Assembly (NCBI GenBank): GCA_015680685.1 | Contig: MNCI01023539.1 | Span: forward strand, 27,959-91,958 | Source of the DNA: Gnetum montanum | Taxonomy: Eukaryota; Streptophyta; Gnetopsida; Gnetales; Gnetaceae | DNA length: 64,000 nt | Direction: 5' to 3' | Shown: positions 32,876-43,429 of the stretch, piece after piece | Numbering within the stretch: the stretch's first letter is position 1 | Layout of the letters: the number at the start of each line of letters is the position of its first letter | Program-made: the position numbers and the translations under genes | The notes under the pieces: generated by a model | Told to the model about the DNA's origin: nothing | Databases searched by the model: none | Seen by the model: only the letters and a program-made list of their open reading frames with translations

Positions 32876-33036
32876 GGCTTCTCAGACTTGCCCAACCAGC
32901 GCACTCTTCTGGAGATGGCCCTGTGGCCCTACACGAGCCTGACTAAGGGCAACATCATCACAGTGCACCATGGCCTTGCCCAGTACGACCTTCGTGTTCT
33001 GGAGCTCAAACCCACCTCTGCCATAAACGTGCATGT
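32876..33036 (+). pseudogene. UFD1-domain gene fragment (3' LTR copy)
   Basis: Same as 26480-26640. It reads VLELKPTSAINV, closer to the family (VLELKP) than the 5' copy, so the 5' copy has mutated here. Confidence 0.6.
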
Positions 33037-33236
33037 ATCTTGCTTGAGCATTACCTCTCCAATATTCCTGTACCTGGGGTGGATGAATGCAATAAAGAAG
33101 GAGATATTTTGTGTTTGAAAGCTTAATCTAGCCTTATATTCGCTTTGGTTGCTCCCTCGAAATTCTTGTTGGAACATAGGATAGAGGTGGGTTAAATTGT
33201 GAATTTGACAACTAGAAGAAGAACTATGGAAATCGG

Positions 33237-33362
33237 TTCTCTTACAGAGACATCAGCGAAGCCACTGGAGGATTCAACATCAACAAGCTGTTGGGTTCTA
33301 ACATCCTAGCCTCCATATACTGGGGCACTCTCAGAGATGGCACATGGTGGCAGCAACTAAAC
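33237..33362 (+). pseudogene. Receptor-like kinase N-lobe fragment (3' LTR copy)
   Basis: Same as 26841-26966. Confidence 0.75.
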
Positions 33363-33404
33363 ACCACACGGCAACATTACCAGACGCAACGGTAGGGCCT
33401 TGTT

Positions 33405-33746
33405 TTGTGGTGGCAGTTGATATATGGTTCAGGCCTAATGCCTTCACATTTGGAGGCGTTCTTAAAACATGCGCAGGAATCAGAGATCAATCGCTTGCTG
33501 CCAGTTGGTTATCAAGGAAGGAAGAATCGGTTACCAGGAGATGACATAAAGGATGTGTTGCTGATTGAAGCACCTCCTGTAATAGCACCAGGTAACAACC
33601 ATCGTATTCAAATTTCTTTTCCCAGTGAACGTCACTTTTCCAAGGAAGACGACAACAAATTTTACATGGATATAAAGCCAACATCAAGTGCAAATACATA
33701 TGATTTAATTATACAAGCATTGGATGGTGTGCTTGATCTACACTAA
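33405..33746 (+). CDS. Unidentified cargo frame, 113 codons
   Basis: An open frame from ATG 33405 overlaps the direct PPR piece (33416-33491) in another frame. Its second half, with DVLLIEAPPVIAPGNNHRIQ, FPSERHFSKEDDNKFYMDI and YDLIIQALDGVLDLH, has the balanced composition of real protein. I do not recognise it. The 5' LTR copy has a stop in the middle. It is probably another host gene piece; the ATG is unlikely to be the original start. Confidence 0.35.
   Translation: MWWQLIYGSGLMPSHLEAFLKHAQESEINRLLPVGYQGRKNRLPGDDIKDVLLIEAPPVIAPGNNHRIQISFPSERHFSKEDDNKFYMDIKPTSSANTYDLIIQALDGVLDLH
33416..33491 (+). pseudogene. PPR gene fragment, direct (3' LTR copy)
   Basis: Same as 27020-27095 (FRPNAFTFGGVLKTCAGI). 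Confidence 0.7.
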
Positions 33747-34112
33747 GGTAAATGCTGAATTACTTTCTTAGTACCACCTGTTCATGAGAATTACTAGGGC
33801 TTAATGATATTTAATAATTAAAATCCTAAATAAAAATAAAATGACAATTGTATGGAGTGCTTATAGTATGGAGATCTTGGCTTTATTTCTTAAAATTATT
33901 GTTTAGGTTGTGAATTATGAAAGAAATATTTGAAGTTTGTAAAGACACATGCCAATGTTAGCATGATTTTCTCCTAACTTCATGTATAAGTTATAACTTC
34001 CTAACTTGTTGGGCAAGTAATATCTCCTAACTTGTTGGACAAGTTATAACTTCCTTACTTGGGAAAGAAGTTACCCAAGATATTTTGTAATACCTAACTA
34101 CCTATGAGACCC

Positions 34113-34122
34113 TATAAAAAGG
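34113..34122 (+). promoter_or_regulatory. TATA box of E4 3' LTR
   Basis: TATAAAAAGG. Confidence 0.75.
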
Positions 34123-35319
34123 CCTCAAGGGTTAGAAGGATATATGACACTTGGGGTCACACTCGGGGTCTTGGAGGAAGATTGTAAAGAAGAAATTGTG
34201 AAAGATTGCTTGTAAGATGACTTGTTAAAGACAATATTTCAGCCTCTTTGTTATAGTCTTGTGAGTTATGTTTATTATTTTTTATTTTGTTTAAATTTTT
34301 TAGCTAGTTATTTAGATAGTATCATGCTTGGTAAGTAATTTTGGGATTTTTAGATTGTTCTTATTGTTCTTGTTGCATGATAGAAAATTTCTATTAAAAT
34401 TTTGCCATAGAAGAGCTTGTGTTTGAAAGCCTTAAGAGCGTTTTAGTAGTGAATTTTATTATTGTGCAATGTATAAGAACCGTTATTGAGATTGTTATAA
34501 GAGAGCCTCTACATGTAGTCAAGCCATTGAACAATTCAATAGTCAAGAGGGTTCAGAAAATATTTGGTATTTTGATAGGACCAGAATAGCTTCTTTTATC
34601 TTTAAAGTAGATCTCCGTGGTATTTTAATCAAAAATTTTCAAGTCTTTTGAAGGTTCTGTTAAATGCCATTGTTGACATCCATTATCTAGCCAAAATAGA
34701 GTCTAGTACGTGATAGTTTACGCAAAAAAAAAAATTTTTGGTAGCATAGTAGGATTGTCTTGAAGAAATTGCTTATTTGAGCCTTGGAAGTTTAAATAAT
34801 TCGTAGTTATTGAATTTGGGATAGCTTTATTATGAAGTGTTTACTCGTATCATTTTACTTTGTTCAAACATTTGAGATCTTTACACAAATCTGCTTTCTT
34901 TTTCTCTTCTTTCTATTTCCATTGAATCTCGCTCTATTTCTAATTTTCTTGTGGAACTCTCTTTCTCTGGGGAAAATTAGAAGTAGATTCACAAAGTTGT
35001 GCTCAAATGTTTTTGCAAAACTTTATTTGTTACAAGTAGGTATTATAAGGATCGCATAGACTAAGCAATTGAGTAGAATAGGAACTCTCAACAACTCACA
35101 GTACTTTGCAAAGTTAGCTAAATCTCTTTAAGATAAGTCATTTATAGTTTTACACACAACCCTATCGTTTCATTTTTTACAATAGAACACACACATACTC
35201 ACATTAACTACTGAGTGTATTTGGAGGTATCTAGGCCTTGGTGTTGCCAGAGACCAGCAAGCACCTAAATCTTGTTCAAGGACACTCGTTGGCGGTCACA
35301 TCCCAAACGGTCGCCAACA

Positions 35320-35324
35320 GTATC
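35320..35324. repeat. Target site duplication GTATC (right)
   Basis: Pairs with 25503-25507. Confidence 0.9.
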
Positions 35325-36006
35325 CTGGCCAAACTCCTGTAGTTTTTCTTTGTAAAAGTTATAATTTTTTTCCTCTGAGTGCCCATAGTGTGGATTATAT
35401 TAGTTATATATAATTTCATTCAAGTGCATCATATACTTTGATACTTATGCATGATGATAATAAAATCAAGATTAGTTCCATCCATTGCAACACTTCGATT
35501 AACATCTAGTATACTTTATAACACTTTATTCTTAATGCATTTTACTTTTCTATACTTAGCGATTAAATATTTCATTCAATAATAGCACTTAAGTATGACC
35601 ACTTAGAGCATAATATCTTCAGATTGGTTAATCTTAATGGTGGATACTTGGTAACCCAGTGATGTTATTATAAGTTTAGAATGTATATAAAAAGTGAAAA
35701 TGAATGTTTAATGCTTGGGCTAGTTTAGACTTATTTTATGTTTTTAGTTAATTGGTTTAATATTTTAATACTTTATCTTTTCAATATTTTAATATTTTCA
35801 TAATAATAAAATCATCTTACACCCCAATTACACTTAACCATACCACTTGAAGTAATACAAGTTATGATTAGAAATATAATGATCAACAATCTCATGCTTA
35901 GTTATCTAGAACAACGTGTTAGCCCAAGTCCGCAAAATTTGACTAGATTAGTCATGAATGCTTGTGATCTATATGGTTGGGCATATAGAATCCTTGATGC
36001 TCATCG
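35325..36006 (+). mobile_element. LTR, family D copy b, right part (E5 5' LTR)
   Basis: Continuation of 25347-25507 beyond E4. The two parts sum to about 840 bases, against 899 for the complete copy. It ends GCTCATCG (decayed ACTCATCA) and is followed by a primer binding site. Confidence 0.65.
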
Positions 36007-36007
36007 T

Positions 36008-36025
36008 TAGTGCCATTGTTGGGAA
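36008..36025 (+). other. E5 primer binding site, decayed
   Basis: TAGTGCCATTGTTGGGAA against the TGGCGCCGTTGCCGGGGA typical of Athila/Tat elements. Twelve of 18 positions match and all six differences are C-to-T or G-to-A. Confidence 0.65.
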
Positions 36026-36596
36026 CTTTATGTACTAGTGTTTTAGATAGCTAATTCATACAAATATTGTTGTAGGACCATAATGAAACATTATAGAAAA
36101 AATAATAATATTTTATTCAAGGAACACTTAAAAGTAAACTAAAGAGATGTCTTCTTCTCATAGGGTTGATTTGCCACTTGCAAATTACTCCTTGAGACTA
36201 CATGACAACACAAGGAAGAATTTAAAGAGGTACCCTAACAAATTAAAATGGTCTACACACATATGGATACATATTATCCAAACTTTACCTTCATTTTTTA
36301 TTGAGATGATCATCTGTTATGGAGAAACCTAGAGGATAACATAGTATTACCATCTGATCATGCAATCTCATCAATATTCATATCAACATTAACAAAACTA
36401 GGGCTTGCAGTAGCAACCCCAGGATACCAAGTAGTTGATCATATCTTTAGAGACCACTAATCGATAAAGGCCCAGCTCTAAAAGGATAAATTCATGAAAT
36501 TCCCCATGAATCTTCTAAAGGCAAATGGATTCTAATCTCATTAAGATCGTAGTTAGACAAGGAGAAAATTAATTATCCATCAAATCTTAACACAAC

Positions 36597-36682
36597 CCAA
36601 GGCAATCCACTAATGGTTTTGTTCCATCTTGACAAGAAACCAAGGTAACCCACTAATGGTTGCATTCCATCTTAACAAGAAA
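36597..36682. repeat. 43-base tandem duplication
   Basis: Two units beginning ccaagg(c/t)aa(t/c)ccactaat, followed by the first bases of a third. Confidence 0.75.
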
Positions 36683-37149
36683 CCAAGGAAAGAAAAGAGC
36701 TAAACCTAAAACTAGAGAAACCTTAAGACTAAGATCTTCCAATCACCAAACCAAAGAATAACAAAGGAACCAAAGAAGGAAAGTAAGCTGACATAACTCT
36801 CCTAGCCCTTCATCCTCTTCTTCTTCATTATCAAGCTTTGATGAGAAAGAACATGACCATGAATAAAGGGATAATGATCATAAATAACATGAAGATGAAA
36901 GAAGACTCCATTATAGAGATGAAAGAGGAGAATGTAAAAAAGGTTAGAAAGAAGGGAATACTGTCAAGAAAGGAGGCATAGCAGATAATACCATAAGAGG
37001 CATGGCAATGACAACTGCCATGATGAATAAGATGCATATGATGAACCATTACTTGCTACCATAATCATGATTAACATCTGGAAGGTATTCTATATTCCTA
37101 TCGGCATTAGAGGGACATCCAAATCAAACAACTAAATATGAATAACATT

Positions 37150-38600
37150 TCTAAGTTTGAAAGGAGGCTACCATGTTGGTCCTCAATGTCATTTGCAAGC
37201 CTTCCATGATGTTTGTACCTTGAAAAACATTAAGAATGATTGTCAAAATCTTAAACTTTTCCTTAGAATACTCACTAAAAAAGCTAATAGTTGTTACTAG
37301 TCTTTAGAACTAGAATCTATCTAAAGATGAGGTATGATGTTAGAGTTGTTTAACAAGAAGTATCAAACATACCCCAAAGTGTCTAATCTAATAATAAAAA
37401 TTCAAGAGTGCAGATAGGATAATCATGAATTCCTTGATACAACCCTAGATAGGTATAGTTTCTTATTGCACCAATTCCTAAGCCATGATTTCCTTCAAAG
37501 GGAATAATAGATGGACTAACAAAGCAAGGAAAACTATTGGGATCTATACCTAATAAAGAATATCAAAAATAAGAGTCCAATAGATACAAAGGCTTATTGA
37601 TTAGGTAGAAAAAAAAATAAGGAAATTCAAAGAAAAGAAAAATGTACATAAGAGTACAATAGAGACTCTGCCATTCACAAAAAAGGAGATCTGACTCTAT
37701 AAACTAGATAAAGGAGCAGCATTAAAAAAAGTTTTATAGTCAAAAACCTTATCAATCTAAAAATCTATCACTAAAATATCAACTAAGATTAACAAGATGT
37801 GAGGCTCTATTGATGAGAAGCTCCTAACTACATTAAAGATTGGAGAAGAATGCAAAGCAAATAATAACTAAGTATAAATATAGAAGGAAAAATACACAAG
37901 AAGGAACTACTACCATTAGAAAGACAAAGCTATAGTAGTTGAGGAGATTTCAAACTCTAAATCAAAAAAGGAAGGATATAGCATCTACTAATATGAACAT
38001 ACAAAGAATTATTGTCCAATTTTTATCATAATTATAGGAGTCTATGATTTATGTTGTAAACCTAAAATTTCTCAAAAGTTAAGTACCTAGGAGGCTACCT
38101 TATTCATAAGGCAACTATAGATAGTAGTTCCACCAATAATAGTATTATCTAAGTGAAATGCCACCTCAACCTTAGAACTACTACTAGCAGTCGCATAATC
38201 CATAATCATGGGGGATACCACCACCAAGGTAATATATTCTTACATATACTTGAACCCATATGGATATTATTTCTAACAATCTATATCACCAAGTGGCTCT
38301 ATTATTCAAATATCTACCCATCACTATTATCCTATAGAATACCATAGACTTGCCACTTTGTGGGCTAAATCTCCTTTCACTTATACTCCTCACCATCCAC
38401 AGCATGATGCACAATATACCTCTATACCTTTGCTACCTACACCATAAATGCAAGATGAAATATCTTTGAAACCTAAATAATAGAATGCCAAAAGAACTAT
38501 AAACCTACAAGTGGATGATAATTCAAGTGGTTCTAAGTGTAAGCCTTAGAAAAGATCATTATTTAGGTTTAATAGTCCACTAATAGTGCCATAGGTATCC
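37150..38600 (+). pseudogene. E5 gag
   Basis: The gag core is readable at about 37190-37500. CQNLKLFLRIL precedes the ELESI part of the core. LFNKKYQTYPKVSNLIIKIQ and LDTTLDRYSFLLHQFLSHDF follow. The last two are the F..KY.P.SK...EI..F.Q...ESL.ERY..LL...P.H.F pattern of Athila-type gag. A poor zinc-finger-like YEHTKNYC is at about 37990. Stops are frequent. The rest to 38600 is proline/serine-rich and decayed. Gag forms the virus-like particle in the cytoplasm in intact relatives. Confidence 0.6.
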
Positions 38601-38779
38601 ATGGCTATGGAGTTTAATTAAACTATCCCTGGGATATCTAACAAGTAGCCTTTAAACCAAAATGTTCAATCTATCATGCTAACACATGAATTCATAGATT
38701 GGATTAAGGAAGGTCATCTTTCCAAGAAACGAATTGATCCATGGATTTCCCTAATTTATTTGCATATTGTAGAAAATGA

Positions 38780-39075
38780 GTCATAGAAAGCTCTACTAAA
38801 CTCAAGTTTTAGAGTTAATCTATTTTTTTAAGAGATGTACAAGGCATGCAACCTACCCCTACTAAAGAAATGAAACATCTAGTTAGACCTCACAAACCAA
38901 TCCATCACTGTTTTAGTAAGATTGGTGAAGGACATTGTGACCACCATCACTGGTTGGTCATACCCAGCTAATTTCCTAGTAATTCATATTAAGAACTAGA
39001 AGGGAGACTTCATAATCATCATGGGAAGAGCTTGGTTAAGTACTATTGACTTCAAGATTAGGATTAGAGACCTAT
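38780..39075 (+). pseudogene. E5 protease
   Basis: It reads KALLNSSFRVNLFF at 38787-38828, where ALLDSGS.VN is expected, so the catalytic Asp is Asn and the Gly is Ser. Then come WSYPANFLVIHI (38965-39000) and IIIMGRAWLSTIDFKI (39015-39062), the YPVDFLV and ILGRPWL phrases of retropepsins of this group. It is inactive. Confidence 0.7.
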
Positions 39076-39539
39076 CGTTCAAAATTTTCAAGGAATAAAT
39101 TTGGAAAGATTGGGAAGAAGCAAGTTCCATGCATTATATACAATCACACAAGGTGAAACTACATGCAAAAAATATGGGCAATCAAAATTAGGATTATCAT
39201 AGCATGAAAAACATGTGTCAAATCAACAAATATTCAAAGGTACTTTTATGTAGCAACCACAAAGTGGGAAGGTACCTAGTGATTAATAATAAATAATGGC
39301 TCCACTTTAACAATGTGCATGGAATTCATAGAAATTCTTACAAGTGTTTACATTAATAAGATGAATGAAATAGAGTAGATTAGATACCAACTCTTAGATA
39401 CAAATTTCAAAAAGAAAATAGAAGTAGATTGGGAAAAGTTAAAAATTCTAGAAACCTCTAAATCAAAATCCTTGAACTTGAAAAAATTACTAAAATTCTT
39501 ACTATGTATGTTCTTAGACAATGGAAAACACTGATAATC

Positions 39540-40260
39540 ATCAATGCCTAGCTTACTAAGGACCAAAAAGAGGAGCTACTAAAGGTAGTCAACAAATTTC
39601 CAATAACCTTTGCTTGGTTGTATAATGAGATAATGAGAATTGATCCACACTTATGCCAACATGGAATCTATACAAACTTCATCATTAAGCCTCAAAGACA
39701 AATGTAAAAGAGGTTGAATCTAAAACTAAAACAAGTTATTAAGGAGATAGAAAAGCTTCTTAAAGTTGGATTTATCTATCCCATTGCAAATAGCAAGTGG
39801 GTGAGTGTACTTTTCATTATGCTTCAAAAGAATGAGTAATAAAGAGTTTGCATTGATTTTAGGCTATTGAATATTGTCTCTTTCAAGGATTATTTTCCTT
39901 TTCCTTTTTTGAATTAGGTATTGGACATCATCATGGGACATAAGTACTATAATTTTTTAGACAGATACAATGATTACAATCAAATTTAAATCACTTTAGA
40001 AAACTAGACCAAAGCAACATTTACAAGTTCTTGAAGAACTTTTGCATACAAAAAGATGCCTTTTAATCTAGGCAATGCTCGAACCACTTTCAAACACCTA
40101 GTCCTTAGCATCTTTTAGTTGCATATTGGTAGTGGTTTAGAGGTTTTTATGGATGAATTTTTCACCTATGATGTTGATTTTAAACAAGCATTAAACCATA
40201 TTAAGCAAGTTTTGAAGTAACGTGTGGAGACTAACCTTAAGCTCAATTGACAAAAGAGTC
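39540..40260 (+). pseudogene. E5 reverse transcriptase
   Basis: The domain begins after LTKDQKEELLKVVNKFPITF (about 39550-39610). KEIEKLLKVGFIYPIANSKW and RVCIDFRLLN follow, then FLDRYNDYNQI at 39955-39987 (usually FLDGYSGYNQI). MPFNLGNA.TTF comes at about 40055, and VFMDEFFTYD at 40143-40172, where the catalytic box should be FMDDF. The second Asp is Glu, besides several stops, so the enzyme is dead. The pattern is the non-chromovirus, Athila/Tat kind. Confidence 0.8.
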
Positions 40261-40369
40261 ATTTGATGGTCCAAAAGGGCTATCCTAAGGCACTACATTT
40301 TAGAGAAAGGTATTGAGGTAGATCCAAAAAATATTTGATTGATCCAATGAATCACAAGGTAGCCTCAAA

Positions 40370-40930
40370 TAGTTAAAGATGTTAGGTCCTTCCTTGGACA
40401 TACTAGTTACTATAGGAGATTTATTGAGAATTTTTCCAAAATGATCAACTCATTAGTAGAACTAACCAAGAAGGATGTACTATTTAAATAGACCAATAAA
40501 TGTGAACATGCATTCAAGCTCTTGAAATAGAAGCTTGTGGAAATAGTAACTCTACAATTTTACCTTAAGAGTGGTACTCACATAGTTGGTTAATTAGAAA
40601 CATTCATACTATATCCACTATATGAGCAAAAGCATTGTAGGTGCATAGCTAAACTACAACATAACTAAACAATAACTAATAATAGTGGTATATGCTCTTA
40701 AAAAAGTTAGGCATTATATACTTGAATATCCAATCTTTATTTATACTGATCATAATGTTATTTATTTCTTGATAAACAAGCTAACAGTTAAGCCCCCATA
40801 TTATATGGTAGCTAGTGATCTTTCAAAAAAAATTATTACAATGGTGAATGGAAAAGGAATGAAGAATGTAGTTGTAGATCATTTTCCACAAATAAGATGG
40901 GATAAAAAGCTAATGAAGAGCATTTTTTAA
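40370..40930 (+). pseudogene. E5 connection and RNase H
   Basis: YYRRFIENFSKMINSLVELT (about 40413-40472) is the connection between reverse transcriptase and RNase H. The last RNase H part is an open frame at 40685-40930: VVYALKKVRHYILEYPIFIY, TDHNVIYFLINK and NVVVDHFPQI. Gypsy RNase H has VVYALEKFR..LL, YTDH..L..L..K and N..ADHLSR at the same places. Confidence 0.75.
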
Positions 40931-41009
40931 CCAATTCCTTGATGAATTATTTTTTTGCTAAAGTAGCTATGGTCATGACTCAAAGAGCTACAACTTAGTA
41001 TGCTAATTT

Positions 41010-42016
41010 CCTCTTCTATATACTTACATAAGAGACTTTTGCTGAATGGAACCATAAGAAGAAGCAATAATTCCTCCACTAGGTTAAGCACTACATGGAG
41101 ATAGAATTCAACCTCTACAAAAGTTATGCTAATGATCTAGTACAATGGTGTGTACCTAATGATGATCAACCAAGGATTCTTAAAAATTCTCACAAAGGTC
41201 CTTATGGGCACCATTATGCTAGAAGGAGAACCATAAAAACCCTAATGGTAAGATATTTCTAGCCCATAGTCTTCAAAGATTCATATCATTTTATCCATTC
41301 ATGTGAATGTCATCAACGAGATGGAGGAATAACTACTAGGATGGAAGGACCCCAATAGTGGATCTAATCACTAGAGCCTTTTGATCTATGGAAAGTTGAA
41401 TGGGTTCCATCAATCTAAAGTCTTATATAATTATTGCTATTGATTATTGTAAAAAATAAATAGAAGCTACAGTCATTACTGACTCTACTTCCACTATTGC
41501 AACTCAATTTCTCTAACAACATGTGGCAAATAGATTTGGTATTCTTCATGCACTAATTTCTAACAATAGAACACATTTCATAATTACCACCTTTAGGAAT
41601 TTGATGCAGCAATTGAAGGTGAAGCACAAACTTACAACACCCTATTACCCCCAAGCCAATAGTCAATTAGAAGTAAGAAATAGGAAGATTACATGAATTC
41701 TAACAAGAAAAATAAGAAAATATAGGAAATATTAAAGCATCAAAATTACTAATGCATTATGGGACTATCGCTTCATATAGGCTACTCACTATATGATCTA
41801 GTGCACAACAAGTTACCTAAACTTTCAATCCAAATTGAACTTTGTCCACTAAACACTACATGTGACCTCAACCTAGATATCAACCTAGCATAAAAATAAT
41901 GATTAATGATCCTCAAATTGCTAAGTAGAAGGGTGACCCTTATGATGAACGAAGTGCACAAGGCATACAACAAATAATGTCATAACACTAATCCAAAAGG
42001 TAGAATTTCAACTAGG
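41010..42016 (+). pseudogene. E5 integrase, N-terminal and core part (split gene)
   Basis: The HHCC zinc domain is at about 41200-41320 (GHHYARRRT, then SCECHQRDGGI). The core has the first Asp in IIAIDYCKK (about 41431), the second in ISNNRTHF (41553-41579), where SDNGTHF is expected, so Asp is Asn, and the Glu in YYPQANSQLE (41643-41672). The frame then runs on to VEFQL at 42000-42016, where element E6 is inserted. It resumes at 53237. It is inactive. Confidence 0.75.
42012..42016. repeat. Target site duplication CTAGG (left)
   Basis: Pairs with 53237-53241; the integrase frame continues across when one copy is removed. Confidence 0.9.
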
Positions 42017-42293
42017 TGATGACTCATCCAATGGTATTTTATATGTTGAGTATAAGTTCTATATCTAAAAATTATTTCATGTGTCCTATGCTTATAGTCT
42101 AGCACATTTGGTTGAGGTTTTTAGTCTTCCAAGATGAATCCTTATCCCCTAGGTTACATTTCAAGGTTTTATGTATAATTCCAAGCTCTCTAGAATAATT
42201 TTGGCTTTAATTAGATGTCCTAAAATCCTTTTGACATGTTTCCTTAAGTTTTGTCTTATACACAAGATCAAAGTACAAAGTGTGATTTTGACA

Positions 42294-42318
42294 GGGGTGG
42301 AGGGGAGGGGGTGGGTGG
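42294..42318 (+). promoter_or_regulatory. G-quadruplex-type run in U3
   Basis: Four G runs of three to five separated by one to four bases. The 3' LTR has only tggaggaaagtgg here. Effect on transcription unknown. Confidence 0.5.
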
Positions 42319-42479
42319 ATGTGCTGACTACCCTATGTTAGTATAGGGATGTTGATGCACCTCCTAGTAGGCATAGTTTACCTAAATTTGTCTCATGTGT
42401 GCCTTGCATTGGTGTGGATTGCATCGATGAGCCTCCACTAATACCTAGGCAATGACAAACCCCTTCCATTTTCATGTGA

Positions 42480-42561
42480 AAACTATAAATACCTAGGATG
42501 ATCTTTCATACTTAAAAACTAAACTATAAATACCCGGGATGATCTTTCATACTTAAAAACT
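42480..42561 (+). repeat. 41-base tandem duplication holding the TATA box
   Basis: TATAAATA occurs at 42484-42491 and again at 42525-42532, each followed by acc(t/c)(a/g)ggatgatctttcat. The 3' LTR has one copy. Confidence 0.8.
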
Positions 42562-43429
42562 TGATTCTAATATTTTCATTTAGCTTTTGACATCTAATTT
42601 TATATGAAAATATCTTCCTCTCTTGGGTAAGTTTATTTTCTTGACTATCTTGTATGTTTTAAGTCATCTCTTTCACAAGTTTGGTTAGACTTAGTCAAAG
42701 TACTACCTTGCTTACGTAGTCTAAAACTATTTGGTTAATGAAAAGCCCAATTTTTATGCAATGAATAATGGTTATGATTTTTCTTTATTCTACCATTGAT
42801 ATTTTAAATATTAAAATACTAAAAATAATTAAAAAAATATTTATTTAATTCTTATTTTCTTAAGTTATGAAAATTCATCCTTGCCCAACAACATCATAAC
42901 TATACAGCATGGTGTTGGCCCATCAAGACTGTGAATAAGAGTCTTTTTTTTTTTGCATTTCATGTGTGGTGTTGCACCTGTCATCAAGAGGGGCTGTAAT
43001 ATAACCATTTCACCTATCCCCATGAGGGATTACAATGCATAAATGTTTATTATTATTTTGTTTCTTGTAATTTTAAACTCCATAAAAATTGTAAAATATA
43101 AAATCATAAATATTCTCTTTATCTCTCAACATGGTAACATGGGTTTTATTTCTATTATATGTATCATAATATCATTTATATTTCTTGAATGCAATAATAT
43201 GCATCAGTGTTATTGGCAATCCACTCAATGTCATCTTCGATGCTTATGTCCTAATTACACTGTGATTTGTATGATATATCCCATTGGTTCAAAAATCAAT
43301 GGGATCCCAATCATTAGAATTATTTCTAGGGAAGGCCTTGATGAATTTCCTTAAAATACTTGTATATTCTTGATCTTAAATTTTATTCAAATCAAGTGTG
43401 TGTTTTTTAGTTCTTTGTGTAGGTTATGA

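Larger units (their letters stand above)
25508..35319 (+). mobile_element. Element E4: gag-pro LTR retrotransposon with gene cargo in its LTRs
   Basis: A complete 9812-base element with LTRs of 3429 (25508-28936) and 3422 bases (31898-35319), ends TGTTGGC..GCCAACA and GTATC duplications. The interior is only 2961 bases. It holds a primer site, one gag-protease frame with several stops, an acidic frame and a polypurine tract. No reverse transcriptase, RNase H or integrase is present, and there is no room for them. It is non-autonomous, like the class described as terminal-repeat retrotransposons with a gag domain. The LTRs differ by only a few percent by eye, so it is among the youngest elements here. 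Confidence 0.9.
31898..35319 (+). repeat. E4 3' LTR
   Basis: It carries the same cargo as the 5' LTR at an offset of 6396 bases and ends GCCAACA. Confidence 0.9.
36008..41999 (+). mobile_element. Element E5 interior (Athila/Tat-like gypsy), first part
   Basis: The order is primer site, gag, protease, reverse transcriptase, RNase H, integrase, which is the Ty3/gypsy order. The SKWVS motif in the reverse transcriptase and the primer site point to the Athila/Tat group. It continues beyond element E6 at 53242 and possibly beyond E7. Every domain carries stops or lost catalytic residues. Confidence 0.75.
42017..43313 (+). repeat. E6 5' LTR
   Basis: It starts TGATGACTCATCC, ends CCCAATCA and aligns with 52016-53236. 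It differs from the 3' LTR by a G-rich insert (42294-42318) and a tandem duplication of the TATA region (42480-42561). Confidence 0.8.

Noticed and set aside
39540-40930. Endogenous pararetrovirus
   Set aside because: Order protease, reverse transcriptase, RNase H, integrase with LTR and primer site fits Ty3/gypsy, and no movement or coat protein motif is seen.
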